This document shows positions 48,256-59,279 of a DNA stretch of 64,000 nucleotides, piece after piece (the stretch's first letter is position 1; every line of letters begins with the position of its first letter). Location of the stretch: positions 5,341,837-5,405,836 of the forward strand of contig NC_061074.1 of the NCBI RefSeq assembly GCF_021917145.1, read 5' to 3'. Origin of the DNA: Hypomesus transpacificus. Its lineage: Eukaryota > Chordata > Actinopteri > Osmeriformes > Osmeridae. A program made the translations under genes and the position numbers. The notes beneath the pieces are model-generated. The model had not been told where the DNA came from, ran no database searches, and saw only the letters and a program-made list of their open reading frames with translations.

Positions 48256-50805
48256 CAGACCACACACACAGACACACCGATGGGCACCTGTCACAAGCCC
48301 AGAGGGACCACTGTTTCCCCAGTTATCCCCCCTCTCCACGCACACAGACATAGACACACGCATACAGTACACACCCACATTATCTTTCTTTGTAGCAGAC
48401 CAAGCACTTTCTTTTTATCCTGTTCGTTATCAAGGAAACCCACTCAGCATATAGTATTACTCCTGTGTTTGCATCATGGACTCAAAGCCAAGAGCGAGAA
48501 AGATGCACAAAACTCATTTACCAAAGATGAAAACGGATCCTGAAACTCATTGAGGCTTAATCCAGATATGGACAGGGTGTCAACGCATGGATCTTTATGT
48601 TGCTTGACCTTAAACACGATGTCTGTCAACGTCAACATTCAGAGGAAAGACCACCAGATCAAACACACGTGACATTTGTCCTACTCTCTGGATTTAGTTC
48701 CTTTTTTTGTTGTTTTGTTTTTTTACCATAAAGAAAAATCTGACTTTTTGTGGTCCTGGTGACTTAACCAGTCTAGGAAATGGACCCTTTTAACACAATT
48801 TGCTATTCTTATTATAAGGATTGTTTTTACTCTGGACCTTTCTTGTGATTATTTATTGGTTCAAATAGAACAATGTTATCCTGCCTATTGGACATCCTCA
48901 AGTATAAAAGAGAAGAGATTTGGAAAGCAAAAGACATGCAAACTATCAAACACTGTATCAAAAAAAACACACTTGTATGGACGAAAAGACGTACAGTTCT
49001 TACAGACAGACGTGAGCATGGTAGAAGCCTGAAGAGCAAAGAAACCTGTAGATTTGTAATTAGACTTTTTAGTTGTTGTTGTTTTAGCTGAAGCACTTTA
49101 TCGTCAAAAGTGGGGGACACTTGTTCTGAAATGATTTCGGTGAGATAAATGTGAAGGCTGCGAGCTGTAGCTCAGGTGGGCTCCTTGAAAAAGGATGGGG
49201 GAGATGGTCTCCCTCCCTCTATGCCTGCCTGCACAGAATCAGCTCTCCCTCTCATTGCTTGTTGTGGAAAAGGGTTGGTTATCCTAAAGAAGAAACATCC
49301 ATTCTGTACACATCCACACATTACTGGTGGCCTCTTGGAGAACTATGCCATGTCAAAACTGAGGCATCTGAGGCATCAGTGAAAATGGCATGACTTTCTT
49401 TCCTTCCCGGAAAACATTTCAGGGGGAGACCAGCATAAACCCTCTATCTAATAGACGGGGTCATGAGCAGGTGGTTCATAAATGGGATGGTCAATTTACT
49501 TGAGTAGTTACCTTGAGTTTCATTTTACTGAATAATACAGAAACAAACTTTTTTATGTTCATACATTAATAACTGTAGCTGATTTTCAAGGAAATTGATG
49601 TTTCAGAACATGTACATATTTGTATGTTGTGCATGTGATTTTATTTAGTTTTCTCAGAGTGAGTGAATGCGTGTATGAGCACAGTGAGAGATTGGGGAGG
49701 GGGGGGGGAGTGAAGTGAGGATGTAATTGGATGCCCTGCCTATCAATCAAAGAGCACAATACTTTTTTGTACATCAAAAAATGTAATACACATTGCCCAC
49801 TTCTGCCAAGGAGTTAAAGACCTAGAGTGCCAGTGACACTGGCAGCTCCTAAACTATCCATGGAACATTAAATAAGGACTGTTCATTTATTGTATATACT
49901 GGTATTCTGCATGGAGATCAAATCTGATATCTATTTGAAGTCAAGAGGCACTGCCTAGCATCCATCCATGTTTCCTCAGCGTCCTGTCCCTTCCACCCCC
50001 CCTCAGTCATTCCACTGGGCTCGCAGCACTGTTTTGCTGTTTGTATGCGTGTGCACATTAGCTGTGCTTAAGGCCAGTGGTACACATTCAATAATGGAAA
50101 AAGTCGCATCAGAAGCCTGTTTTAAAGTATGGTATGAAGAGGGCAGCCTCTTTAGTTTTCTTATGTACAAGTGTGAATAAACTCTTGTGTGTATAAATGC
50201 ATAAACTGGCAAAACGTGGCCACTAGGCTTATTTGATTATGTTCTTTTTTTAAATAAGCATATCAGAGTGTCTGTGATTGTTTTTGCATTTATTTTCCTG
50301 TACCCTTTTTCTCCTGCTAGTGAGCACTCCGCACCACACAAAGCCTTTACAATACAAAGTGAAGACAGAACAAAAAAAAGAACAGTAAGTAAGCCCTGTC
50401 TGGATCTTACCAAATCCCGTGCATCTATAGCCATGCAGTAGTTAGGAACACACTCCCTCAGTATCAATGGTAAATGGAGAGTAGAGTACTTAAGATGGAC
50501 TGTTAAAGCAAAACATTGGTACTAAGCACATGTCATACCTGTAGAGATGTAGAATGAATGTATGTACCCAGTTATTTGCGACTCTCCAGCTCGAGCTACA
50601 TGTATATTAATATCAACCCCTTGTGATGGTCAAGCCACCCCCTGAACCGACCATGAAAATGCAACTAATTTCCATGCTCCTATTTTTTAATGAGAATTGT
50701 TGTTGTTTTACTTGATATTTGTGTTACACCAGGGGCATTTCTCTTTGTTCTTTATGGAACTCTACAAATGCAGCCTTTGTTTATTAAAAAGAACATTTTA
50801 AATTA
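48256..50805 (+). other. ulk2: ULK2 3' UTR (probable)
   Basis: No coding exon is seen after the stop. AATAAA at 50176-50181 and ATTAAA at 50783-50788 are candidate poly(A) signals, which would give 3' UTRs of about 1.9 or 2.5 kb. A G-run lies near 49700. Confidence 0.5.
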
Positions 50806-51273
50806 CAATTTGTGTCTTGTTATTTATCATTTAAATTAGTAAAAAAATATTTCTCCTTGAACTATTCCCACCTTTGTTTAAAACTTCCCTAATCTTAAGC
50901 AGATATTTTGCCAAGACAAAAACGGTAACATAGACTCTGAAGAAGCCAATGATTCCTGCAAATGCACATAAACATGTTTATTAAGCAAAAAATATGACTC
51001 ACAAAAAGACATCAATTTTGCATCAAGAGACTGGCATTCTTCTCAGAATAATTTATGTAAAAAACCTTTTTCAAAGCTGATTGCATTGAATTGGATTGAC
51101 ATATCGGGTAACCAACCATCTTGCTGTGTGCTAGTCAGTGATTGGTTTATGACTTTCCAGCGTGATTACGTAGTTTCTCTGTTACGACTAGACCCGTATG
51201 TTGTCAAAGTGTTGGCAGAACATTAGAGCAACAATATTTCGTCATTTGTATAGGTACGCAGCTGCCTCTTACG
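50806..51273 (+). promoter_or_regulatory. Probable promoter and 5' non-coding exon region of the first ALDH3A2 gene
   Basis: The ATG at 51473 comes directly after a TTGCCCTAG acceptor, so a non-coding first exon is expected. A strong donor, CTTACG/GTAAGA, at 51273/51274 is the best candidate for its end. The start cannot be seen. Less than 1 kb separates this from the ULK2 3' end. Confidence 0.45.
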
Positions 51274-51472
51274 GTAAGAATGAACTTTATTAGTAGTATA
51301 GCGGTAGCCTATAGTAAAGCTTCAACAATTGAAAAGATTACTGATGGCTTCCGATCTAATTCTGACTTGGTGGTAGCTTTTGTTGGTATTAGACAATACA
51401 TTGTTCAAGACCACATAACATTATATCATAAAATGGCAATCCCGTGATCTTTCATGCCCAATCTTGCCCTAG

Positions 51473-54400
51473 ATGTCTCGAGAGCAGCTGGTAGTTGAGC
51501 GTGCAAGGCGAGCTTTCCAGACGGGGAAGTCCAAACCTCTTGAATACAGACTTCACCAGTTGAAGTCTCTCCTCCACTTCATCTCGGAGAGGCGTACAGA
51601 CATAGCTCAAGCAGTCAACAAGGACCTCAACAAGGTGAGATACTGCACTGGTTATTATTACGGGATTGCGCTTGCTTTCAGGATGTTTAAATATTGTCAA
51701 AAGAAAGGTTAGCCCTGACTACTTGATTACATGGGCATATTTATGCTGTACCAGTAATAATGCAGTGTCCATGTGCTCTTAAGTTTTTTAACTAGGACAA
51801 CTGCCAAAAGAACTGGAACTGAGGTCACTTGTTTTAAGGTGCTTGCTTAACAGCTGAGTGTCAACACACAATGCTGCATGCTGCATAATACTGGATGCAT
51901 AAATATATATCCATTCTTCTTTATCGGACACAGAGTAAAAATGCCACAGAGCTCTTTGAGACCTTGGGCCTGGAGGGGGAGATCCACCTAGCCGTGGACA
52001 AACTGACTCAGTGGGCTGCCCCTCGCCCTGTGGAGAAGAACCTCCTCACCATCTCTGACGAAGTGTACATCCAGCCAGAGCCACTAGGAGTGGTGCTCAT
52101 CATTGGGGCCTGGAACTACCCCTGGGCTGTCACCCTTCAGCCTCTGGTGGGAGCTATTGCTGCAGGTATTGTAGTAGCATGGTAATTGCTGTGTATATTG
52201 CAACAACCGAAAGAGCTGCTCATGTCATAACATATCACTCTACTTGGTTTAAAGGATAACAGTCTTAAAAATTAAAGTGATATCTGAAAGCAATGTAATG
52301 ACAAGCAGAATCCTTTTTACAGGTAATGCGGCTGTTATTAAGCCGTCAGAAGTCAGCTCTCACTCAGCCAAGGTAATGGAGGAACTGCTCCCAATCTACC
52401 TGGATAAGGTAAGGCCCAAATACATCTTTTATTCTTTTTTCTCTTAGATATATTTTTTTACTTACATTTTAAAGGCAGACTCAACAATTTGACATTCCTG
52501 TGAAACCAATGTTTTTGTCAGGGCAAAAATAAGTATATGGTGTCGCAAAACAAAAGTACAGTAAATAACGTCTTATTTTATTTGAATGAATGCTACTGCT
52601 GTGTAACGCTTTTGTTATATAAAATATATTTTTTCTGTTTAGGAACTCTACCCTGTAGTAACAGGTGGAGTTTCAGAGACACAAGAGCTGCTGAAGCAAC
52701 GTTTCGATCACATCTTCTACACGGGGAACAGCACTGTGGGTAAACTGGTGATGCAGGCCGCCGCACACCACCTCACACCCGTCACTCTGGAGCTGGGGGG
52801 GAAGAGCCCCTGTTTCATTGACAAGGACTGTGACCTCACAGTGGCGTGCCGGTGAGTAGCCTGATGTTTCCAATTCAAATTTCCAAGTTTGTCAAGTTTT
52901 CACCACACTATAAGAAAACAGAAAAAAACTATTGTCAAGTCTTTCTCAATGAGGAAAATTGCAAATGTGTACTGTTCGCTGAAGGGATTGCACACTCAGT
53001 CAACTGTTGATGTGGTTCTGATTCTGATAGCATGGGCATTGCTGAGGATTCTTGTGTCAGTTTGTTATAAAACAGTTGAAAATTTGGTGGCCAATTGTAT
53101 TCTGTGCTCAAAACGAAATAATGAATTGTTAATTCTTGGTCCCCAGACGTGTCACGTGGGGAAAGTTTGTGAACTGTGGTCAGACATGCATCGCTCCAGA
53201 CTACATCCTGTGTGAACCCAGCATACAGAACAGAGTGGTGGAGGAAATCAGGAAAAACATTAAGGTCCGTGCTCAATAGTCTGGACGTTTGGACCATCCG
53301 ATTTACAACCCTCTCTGATTACAATTGAGGTTGATTTAGCAGACATTTGTGCATGCCCTTCTGTACTTTTGGTAGGAATTTTATACGGAAGACCCCAAGA
53401 AGTTTGAGGATTACGGACGCATAATCAACCAGCGCCACTTTAAGAGGGTGATGAGTCTGATGGAGGGGAGCACGGTGGCTGTCGGAGGAGATAGTGACCA
53501 ATCAGAATGCTACATTGGTTGGTGTTTATTGGGGTGTTGTGTGTGTGTGTGTGGTCAGAGCCTACTGAAATATGCACACGCACACACATCTACATAATCA
53601 CTCTCATACGCTCTCATACATATACACAGACATACTGGCAGTACATACACACACTCAGTCACACCGTCTGTCTCCAACCAGCCCCTACTGTGTTAAGGGA
53701 TGTAACTGGGGAGTCCAAAGTAATGCAGGAGGAGATCTTTGGGCCGCTGTTGCCCATCATCACAGTGAGCGGAGTGGATGAGGCCATCCAGTTCATCAAT
53801 GAGAGAGAGAAGCCATTGGCTCTCTATGTCTTCTCGCCAGACAACAAGGTGAAATCCATCAACCATTTTCTTGCAAAAGATAACCTGGTGAAAAATCCCC
53901 AAAATGTGTCAAGTGTTTGATTTGTAGATATTAGTATATCTGATTAGGCATCACACGTCAACGTTAAGGGTCTAGAAAATCCCCTAAGTCCGTCTCCATT
54001 TGTGTCTGAGTTTTATATATAAGTGTTTTATAATGCGTTTTTTATAATGTATATGCAGCATTGACCTAAACCTTTACCCACGTCTAATCTTTTGATCTAT
54101 CCACTGTCCTATAGCTGATCAGAAGGGTGATAGCAGAGACATCCAGTGGGGCCCTTCTAGCCAACGACTGTCTGGTGCACTTCACCATCAGCGCACTGCC
54201 CTTCGGAGGAGTCGGTGAGCAGGCACTACTGTTTGATAAAAAGATGATATGCCACACGCTTTCTAAACCCTTATATCACTCTGTATCTCTCTGACCTCCT
54301 CCAGCTCATTTCACCCATCAGAAACACACACAAGCATCATCAAATTGTCTTGGCATCATCTAATGGTTGACCAAGATTCTAATACCATAGCACCCTTACA

Positions 54401-54691
54401 ACTCCATGACCCTATTCTGATCCCCTCCCCACCACCCCCCACGCAGGTAACAGCGGCATGGGACGATACCACGGCCAGCACGGCTTTGACCAGCTCAGTC
54501 ACCTGCGCAGCTGCCTCATCAAGAAGCTCAACATGGAGGGCACCAACGACATGCGCTACCCACCACATACCGCCAAGAAGCTGAGCTGGGCACGCTTCTT
54601 CCTGCTCAAACCTGTCAACCTGGGAAGGCTTAGACGCATGGCACTGCTGGCCATGTTTGCCGTTCTGGCAGCATTCATAGTACAGGTATGA
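51473..54691 (+). CDS. aldh3a2: ALDH3A2-type fatty aldehyde dehydrogenase, copy 1
   Basis: NAD-dependent oxidation of medium- and long-chain aldehydes to fatty acids at the ER or peroxisomal membrane. Exons: 51473-51634, 51934-52165, 52323-52408, 52643-52851, 53147-53264, 53376-53517, 53682-53848, 54115-54214, 54447-54685 (or read-through to the stop ending at 54691). Seen: [25 protein letters not shown], general-base Glu210 in LELGGKSP, nucleophile Cys244 in [31 protein letters not shown]-terminal hydrophobic anchor (about 467-485) marks ALDH3A2 rather than soluble ALDH3A1. The model is 485 residues to the last donor, the human length. Exon 9 either reads through (FIVQV then stop) or splices at GTATGA to a downstream exon; the candidate at 56387 would end the protein RFLRSG. 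No damage seen. Confidence 0.93.
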
Positions 54692-55849
54692 CACCCTTGA
54701 TGAGTTAAGTATGGATTTCAAAGATATTTGTAGCCATATCAATTTAATTTTTATGGTGAGGATATTTACTTTAGCTAAACACCGGATTAATATGTGTCCT
54801 TCTTAACAATTTATTACGGTGGACAAGTCATGCTAATCTCATCCTTAAATGTTTATCTTTCTGAAGTAAATTATTTTTAAAAAGAGTTATAATCGTACTT
54901 ATTACAATGCCCAACAAGTATTTTCACAGCGCATCATTTCCTGTTTCCTCTATTGCTCCTATTTGGTCTAATCTTCTTCTTGTGGTTTTAGAGTAGAATC
55001 TGTGAGAACAATTGAAACAAAGGTGTTTGCTGTATAAGATATTCAAACTTACAATTTTCTGATGTGAAAAGGTTACTCAAAGGCTGAGTTGGCAAAACTG
55101 AAGAACCTTTGTGCACCCTTCTACCTCATACTTCTACTGTGATAGAAAACATTCCGTTTTTCTCCTGGTTGTATCTTGAAAGTTAAATTAAAAGGTTTAA
55201 AGAAAATGTACACAACACTACTTACCTTCATTAGAAACCATTGAGAGATTCGAATGTATTTAAAATCCATGGATAACTTTTTATTTTTTGAAAAGTGAGG
55301 GATTAGTGAACGACTGCTCATGTTCATTAGTTACTGGAAACTGTGATATAGTCATAAGATATGTTATTATATGTTTACTGTATGCACCCGCCCGCCAAAG
55401 TAAACTACTTTGCGGTTAAAACTTGTTCTAATTCTGATAATAGTTACATACCAAATACCCTTTTTACTACATGGTATAATGCACTTGTGGTCCACAGAGC
55501 AACAACATTTCAACATTTGTCCATTTTATCTCATACATTTATCCCAACAAACCAAAGCACACAGTCATGGAAAAAGGGTTTCAGACACAGCAGTGAATGT
55601 TATGTCCTACATCTGACGAAAAAACCCTGTCAAACCAGGTACGTGACCTACCGTGGCTCACATGGCATTTCCAATGAGTTGGACTTAATCAAACTTCCTT
55701 CAAAAATAATCATGTACTACTTCTAATGAAAAAGTCATTTGTACTTTGTAGCTGTTTAACAATGGACAGACCAGTTAATGATTGGTTTAAAGCAGGAACT
55801 AGCCAGGCATCAATTATTGGAAGATAGGGTGGATGGAGGGAGAGATAAA
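54692..55849 (+). other. Segment downstream of ALDH3A2 copy 1 that is absent after copy 2
   Basis: AT-rich, with no coding exon that I can support. In copy 2 the sequence homologous to 55850 onward follows the stop codon directly, so about 1.15 kb here is either an insertion in copy 1 or a deletion in copy 2. If the 56387 exon is used, this is part of the last intron. Confidence 0.55.
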
Positions 55850-56765
55850 GAAGAGAGACAAAATAATAGGCTGACATATGAATAACGTCCTTGAGGTGTT
55901 TTTTTATAGTTAGAATCACTCAATTTTCATAAAGTACATTATACTTAAACCTATTTGTGTCAATGACCAATGCAATTTTTCTTCTGCAATCATGAATTGT
56001 ACATGTTCCCAAAGATAAGCCAGACATGAGAATGCTCCCCCTCAAACTCCCACTGAACCAAAGACTTGGGGTCTAAAACAAGAATGGCTTTGTGTGTTTG
56101 AAACAATGCACCATGTTGTCCTGGAAATCTTACCACATAACGCTTTGCCATCAAGCCCCCTTTTAATTACCCGTCATGCCTCATTCTCCTATTTTAAAAG
56201 AACTTTTGTTTGGCCCCCACTTGTACCTTTGTTTGTTGACATCCACACCCTTGTCCTCACATGATAACTTCCATTGTATCTGCCATTCAGCCCTCTTATC
56301 CTTGCGATGCCAACTCTGTGATGATTTGTACCCTGATTGTATGAGAATGATTTTAGAAGCCATTTTGTATCTTGTGTTATTTGCAGAGGTTCCTGCGGTC
56401 TGGCTAAAGAGGAAGACACTAGGGATGCCACCTTTCTTTCTGAACTTGATTTTACCTTCTGTGGTATCACTGCTGGTGCAACTGTAGTTCAACATTAACA
56501 CAACTGCATCTTCTAAATAATCTGTGAAAATCCTTTAAAAGTTTGTTGATTATTTATATCTGATTGGATATGTATGGTAAGATTTAACATTTTGTCCTAA
56601 ACATTTCATGTGTCCTAAACATAACTTGTGAAAGCCTGAGGGTTCAGCACTTGTGTTAAGACATCTTTGCCTAGTGAAGGAAAATAATTAAACAAAATGT
56701 GTTATGTGGCTCTACCATATGAAAGGTTTGTAAATTGATTATATCCACATTTCATGAGTAGGAAA
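55850..56765 (+). repeat. Duplicated 3' block, copy 1 (partner 63093-64000)
   Basis: About 0.9 kb, nearly identical to the sequence right after ALDH3A2 copy 2, with scattered substitutions and a few small indels. It begins at GAAGAGAGACAAAATAATA and stays alignable to the window edge in the partner. It holds an acceptor-like TTATTTGCAG and a poly(A) signal (AATAAA, 56764-56769). The match spans non-coding sequence, so duplication or conversion explains it better than selection. Confidence 0.92.
56387..56407 (+). CDS. aldh3a2: Candidate alternative last coding exon of ALDH3A2 copy 1
   Basis: After TTATTTGCAG, a phase-0 reading from the donor at 54685/54686 gives RFLRSG and a stop. Human ALDH3A2 also ends in a very short last exon after the membrane anchor, which makes this arrangement plausible. 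The 3' UTR would continue to the AATAAA at 56764. Sequence alone cannot decide between splicing here and read-through at 54691. Confidence 0.4.
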   Translation, partial: RFLRSG

Positions 56766-57684
56766 TAAACATGTTAACACACTGTACTGAAACACCTTAA
56801 TCATTTCAAGTGCTCTTTTCATAATTGTAGAAGCTAAAAAGCATTTCTAAGCATGTATGTGTTATAAAAGTGTTAGTTCAGTATCCTTCCAACCCAGTGT
56901 TATCCGTCTTTGTATGGCAGAGAACATTACAATGAAAGTGCAGATTTATGTCAAATATATTACATATTTATGATGGCACAGTACTTATTTGTATCATAAC
57001 TTTTTGGGAAATTGTTTACTACTACCACACACACAAATACACATTTAGTCATTAAGCCGACGATCCAGAACGAAATAGACCTCTGGTTTTGTGTGTTGTC
57101 ACACGTTCAAAAGTTAATGATAAATGTATCAGTTTTGGCATCGACAAGCAGTGCTGTAAACCAATATCACGGTAACACAACATTAATTGTCCACCGAAAC
57201 GCCCAAAGCCAGGTCAGTCAGCCAGAAACGGGACAGTTCTCTAGAATAATGCAGCGCACGCACCAGTCGGTTATGCTTTTAAGCGGACGGTGAGGGAATA
57301 ATTATGCAAAGCATAATTACATCCATGACAGAGGGGTTTGTGGAATGAAAATTTGACGGCGTCACGCAATACAATACAACGTTTAACGTTAACGGACAGT
57401 ATTTCATTCATCCGTAAGTACAATATTACAGTTTTCCAGAAAGTTGCTGTCATAGATAACCAGAGTAAAAAATAGTTTGGGCTTTTATGTTGAGGGCTAT
57501 TTCATATAATTAGTACTAGTAACAGTTAAAGGTAGTTAAGCATGGATTTTAAAAATGTAATTAGGCTATATCAAATTAATAGTCGAATATAGGCCGACTT
57601 TAATTGCATTTGATCAAATTATAACCCTCAACATTATACACAACTGCACTTTGAGTTCAGCCTCACTTCTAAAGGATATTATAA

Positions 57685-57960
57685 CCAGAGGTGTCAAGTA
57701 ACTTACTTAAGTAGACATTTTGGGTATCTATAGCCTACTTAACTGAAGAAATTATTTTTCAGCCTACTTTCTACTTATACTCCTTACATTTTCACGCAAT
57801 TATCTGTACTTTCTACTCCTTACATTTTAAAAATAGCTTCTTTACTCCAATTTCAGTTCGGCTTGTTTTCATTCTGGCTTGTGATCGTTCAAAAACACAC
57901 ACAAAGAAAAACTATCCAGAAATATTGCGCCATCCGGATAGAGTGAATTTGATTGTGGTT
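57685..57960. repeat. Interspersed-repeat fragment, possibly a non-autonomous DNA transposon
   Basis: AAGTAACTTACTTAAGTAGA, repeated CTTTCTACT...CTCCTTACATTTT, and AACTATCCAGAAATATTG with GCGCCATCCGGATAGAGTG resemble a hAT-like repeat seen in many teleost genomes. The family is not certain and there is no transposase frame. Confidence 0.45.
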
Positions 57961-58289
57961 GGATGAGAAGTACATATATAGCCTACCATTCCGACACCCT
58001 ATTGGCAGAGCCTGTCATTCTCTTTTATTGGTTTATACGTGATCCATTACCTGGACATGACACAAATCACGTCAAACTCCAGCAAGGAAGCTGTGTTGTC
58101 CATAGACATAAAGAGTGTCTTTATGGCTGTTTATCAATCCGAAGAACGCTAAGAACGCAAGTACAATCTTTTTGGCGTTCTTGGTGACTTGTGTCAGCGC
58201 CTGTTTAATAGCCTGTTTAAAGCCTGTTTATTATGGAAGCAAATCTTTACCAAAATTCAAATGGAAATGCATTTCCAGAAATGCATTTT

Positions 58290-58460
58290 TATTTAGGGTT
58301 AGGGTTAGCAGGCATCAAGCGCCTCTCACGGTGCGTGTCCACTACAGCGGAGCGGAGCGGCGCGGAGCGTCGGCTTCCAATCCATTTTCAATGAAACCGG
58401 GCTTTGACGCTGGTGTAGGGCATTGTGGGAGCGTACGCGAGCCCGGCCACTTATCACCCA
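58290..58460. repeat. GC-rich interspersed-repeat fragment with a short telomere-like start
   Basis: TTAGGGTTAGGGTTAG at about 58294-58309 is followed by GTGTCCACTACAGCGGAGC, GGCGCGGAGCGTCGG and CATTTTCAATGAAACCG. The composition differs sharply from the AT-rich surroundings and resembles a dispersed fish repeat. No protein is encoded. Confidence 0.4.
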
Positions 58461-58917
58461 ATAAAAAAAAAGAAAGGGTTTACACAATAGCTAATCAGAA
58501 AATAGCACTATTGTATCTGGGTAAGATATAACGCAACAACTAACGGAAAACCCCTGGATTTTTTCAGGTGATTCTGCTACAACGTCTTCCGAAAGTTTAG
58601 ATCACTTTGAACACAGAGTAAGTCATGATAATAGTAACTAATAGTAACTAATTCACAACTTGTTTGACACAAACAATGACAACTTGACTGCTGTTAGAAA
58701 ATGTTTCCCAGATAACTAGAATCAGTTTTTCATGAGTGTCTGTAACTAAACCAACAGTTTTACAGCCTGTTCACTGACAACAACTGCTCCAAACAAGTAG
58801 TCTAGGCCTAGTCATATTGTCGTTATCACCCGATGACTGACATATTGTCACATTATTAACATATTTTTCCAAATAGGCTTAATAATTTTATTAGCTCTAA
58901 AGGCCTACATTTAAGTG

Positions 58918-58942
58918 TTTTTTTTTTTTTGGGGGGGGGGGG
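58918..58942. repeat. T-run followed by G-run
   Basis: About 13 T then 12 G. A simple homopolymer pair, prone to sequencing error. Confidence 0.9.
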
Positions 58943-59131
58943 ATATGTCACTCTTGCCTGTCTTCAAAACTTGAGAGCCCTGTTCATGTGATTAGAAAGT
59001 GATCATAGTTCATTGATCATTTTATTACTTTTTTAAGTACGAATTTTTACTTTTTCTTGTTCTTTGGTGTGCATTTATATACGATATGTGTGACTAATTG
59101 TGATTACTGGTTTTGTATGTACTTTTTGGAC

Positions 59132-59202
59132 CCCAGGAAGACTAGCTGTCGTTTCAGCGTCAGCTAATGGGGATCCTTTCAAATAAACAAATAAACAAAT
59201 AA
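59132..59202 (+). repeat. Retroelement 3' tail of a kind common in salmonid-like fish
   Basis: GGACCCCAGGAAGACTAGCT, then CAGCTAATGGGGATCC, then a short (AAATAAAC)n-type tail. This matches a 3' tail that I associate with abundant repeats in salmonids, pike and other teleosts. Confidence 0.6.
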
Positions 59203-59279
59203 AATAGTTGATACTGTAAATACTTCTAGACTGTTATTGAGTGTATGGTGTGCACACAGGTACTGTCTGCTGCTGATAG

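Larger units (their letters stand above)
56790..59260. other. Intergenic region between the two ALDH3A2 copies
   Basis: About 2.5 kb with no recognisable gene; several interspersed-repeat fragments are listed separately. It must include the promoter of copy 2. An acceptor-like CACACAG at 59254-59260, 19 bp before the ATG, suggests that copy 2 also has a non-coding first exon somewhere here. Confidence 0.5.

Noticed and set aside
56176..56501. Plus- and minus-strand open frames of about 100 codons in the duplicated 3' block (ending VSLLVQL on the + strand), repeated near 63.5 kb
   Set aside because: Preservation in both copies follows from near-identical duplication. The copies differ by frame-changing indels upstream, so no constraint on a protein is shown.
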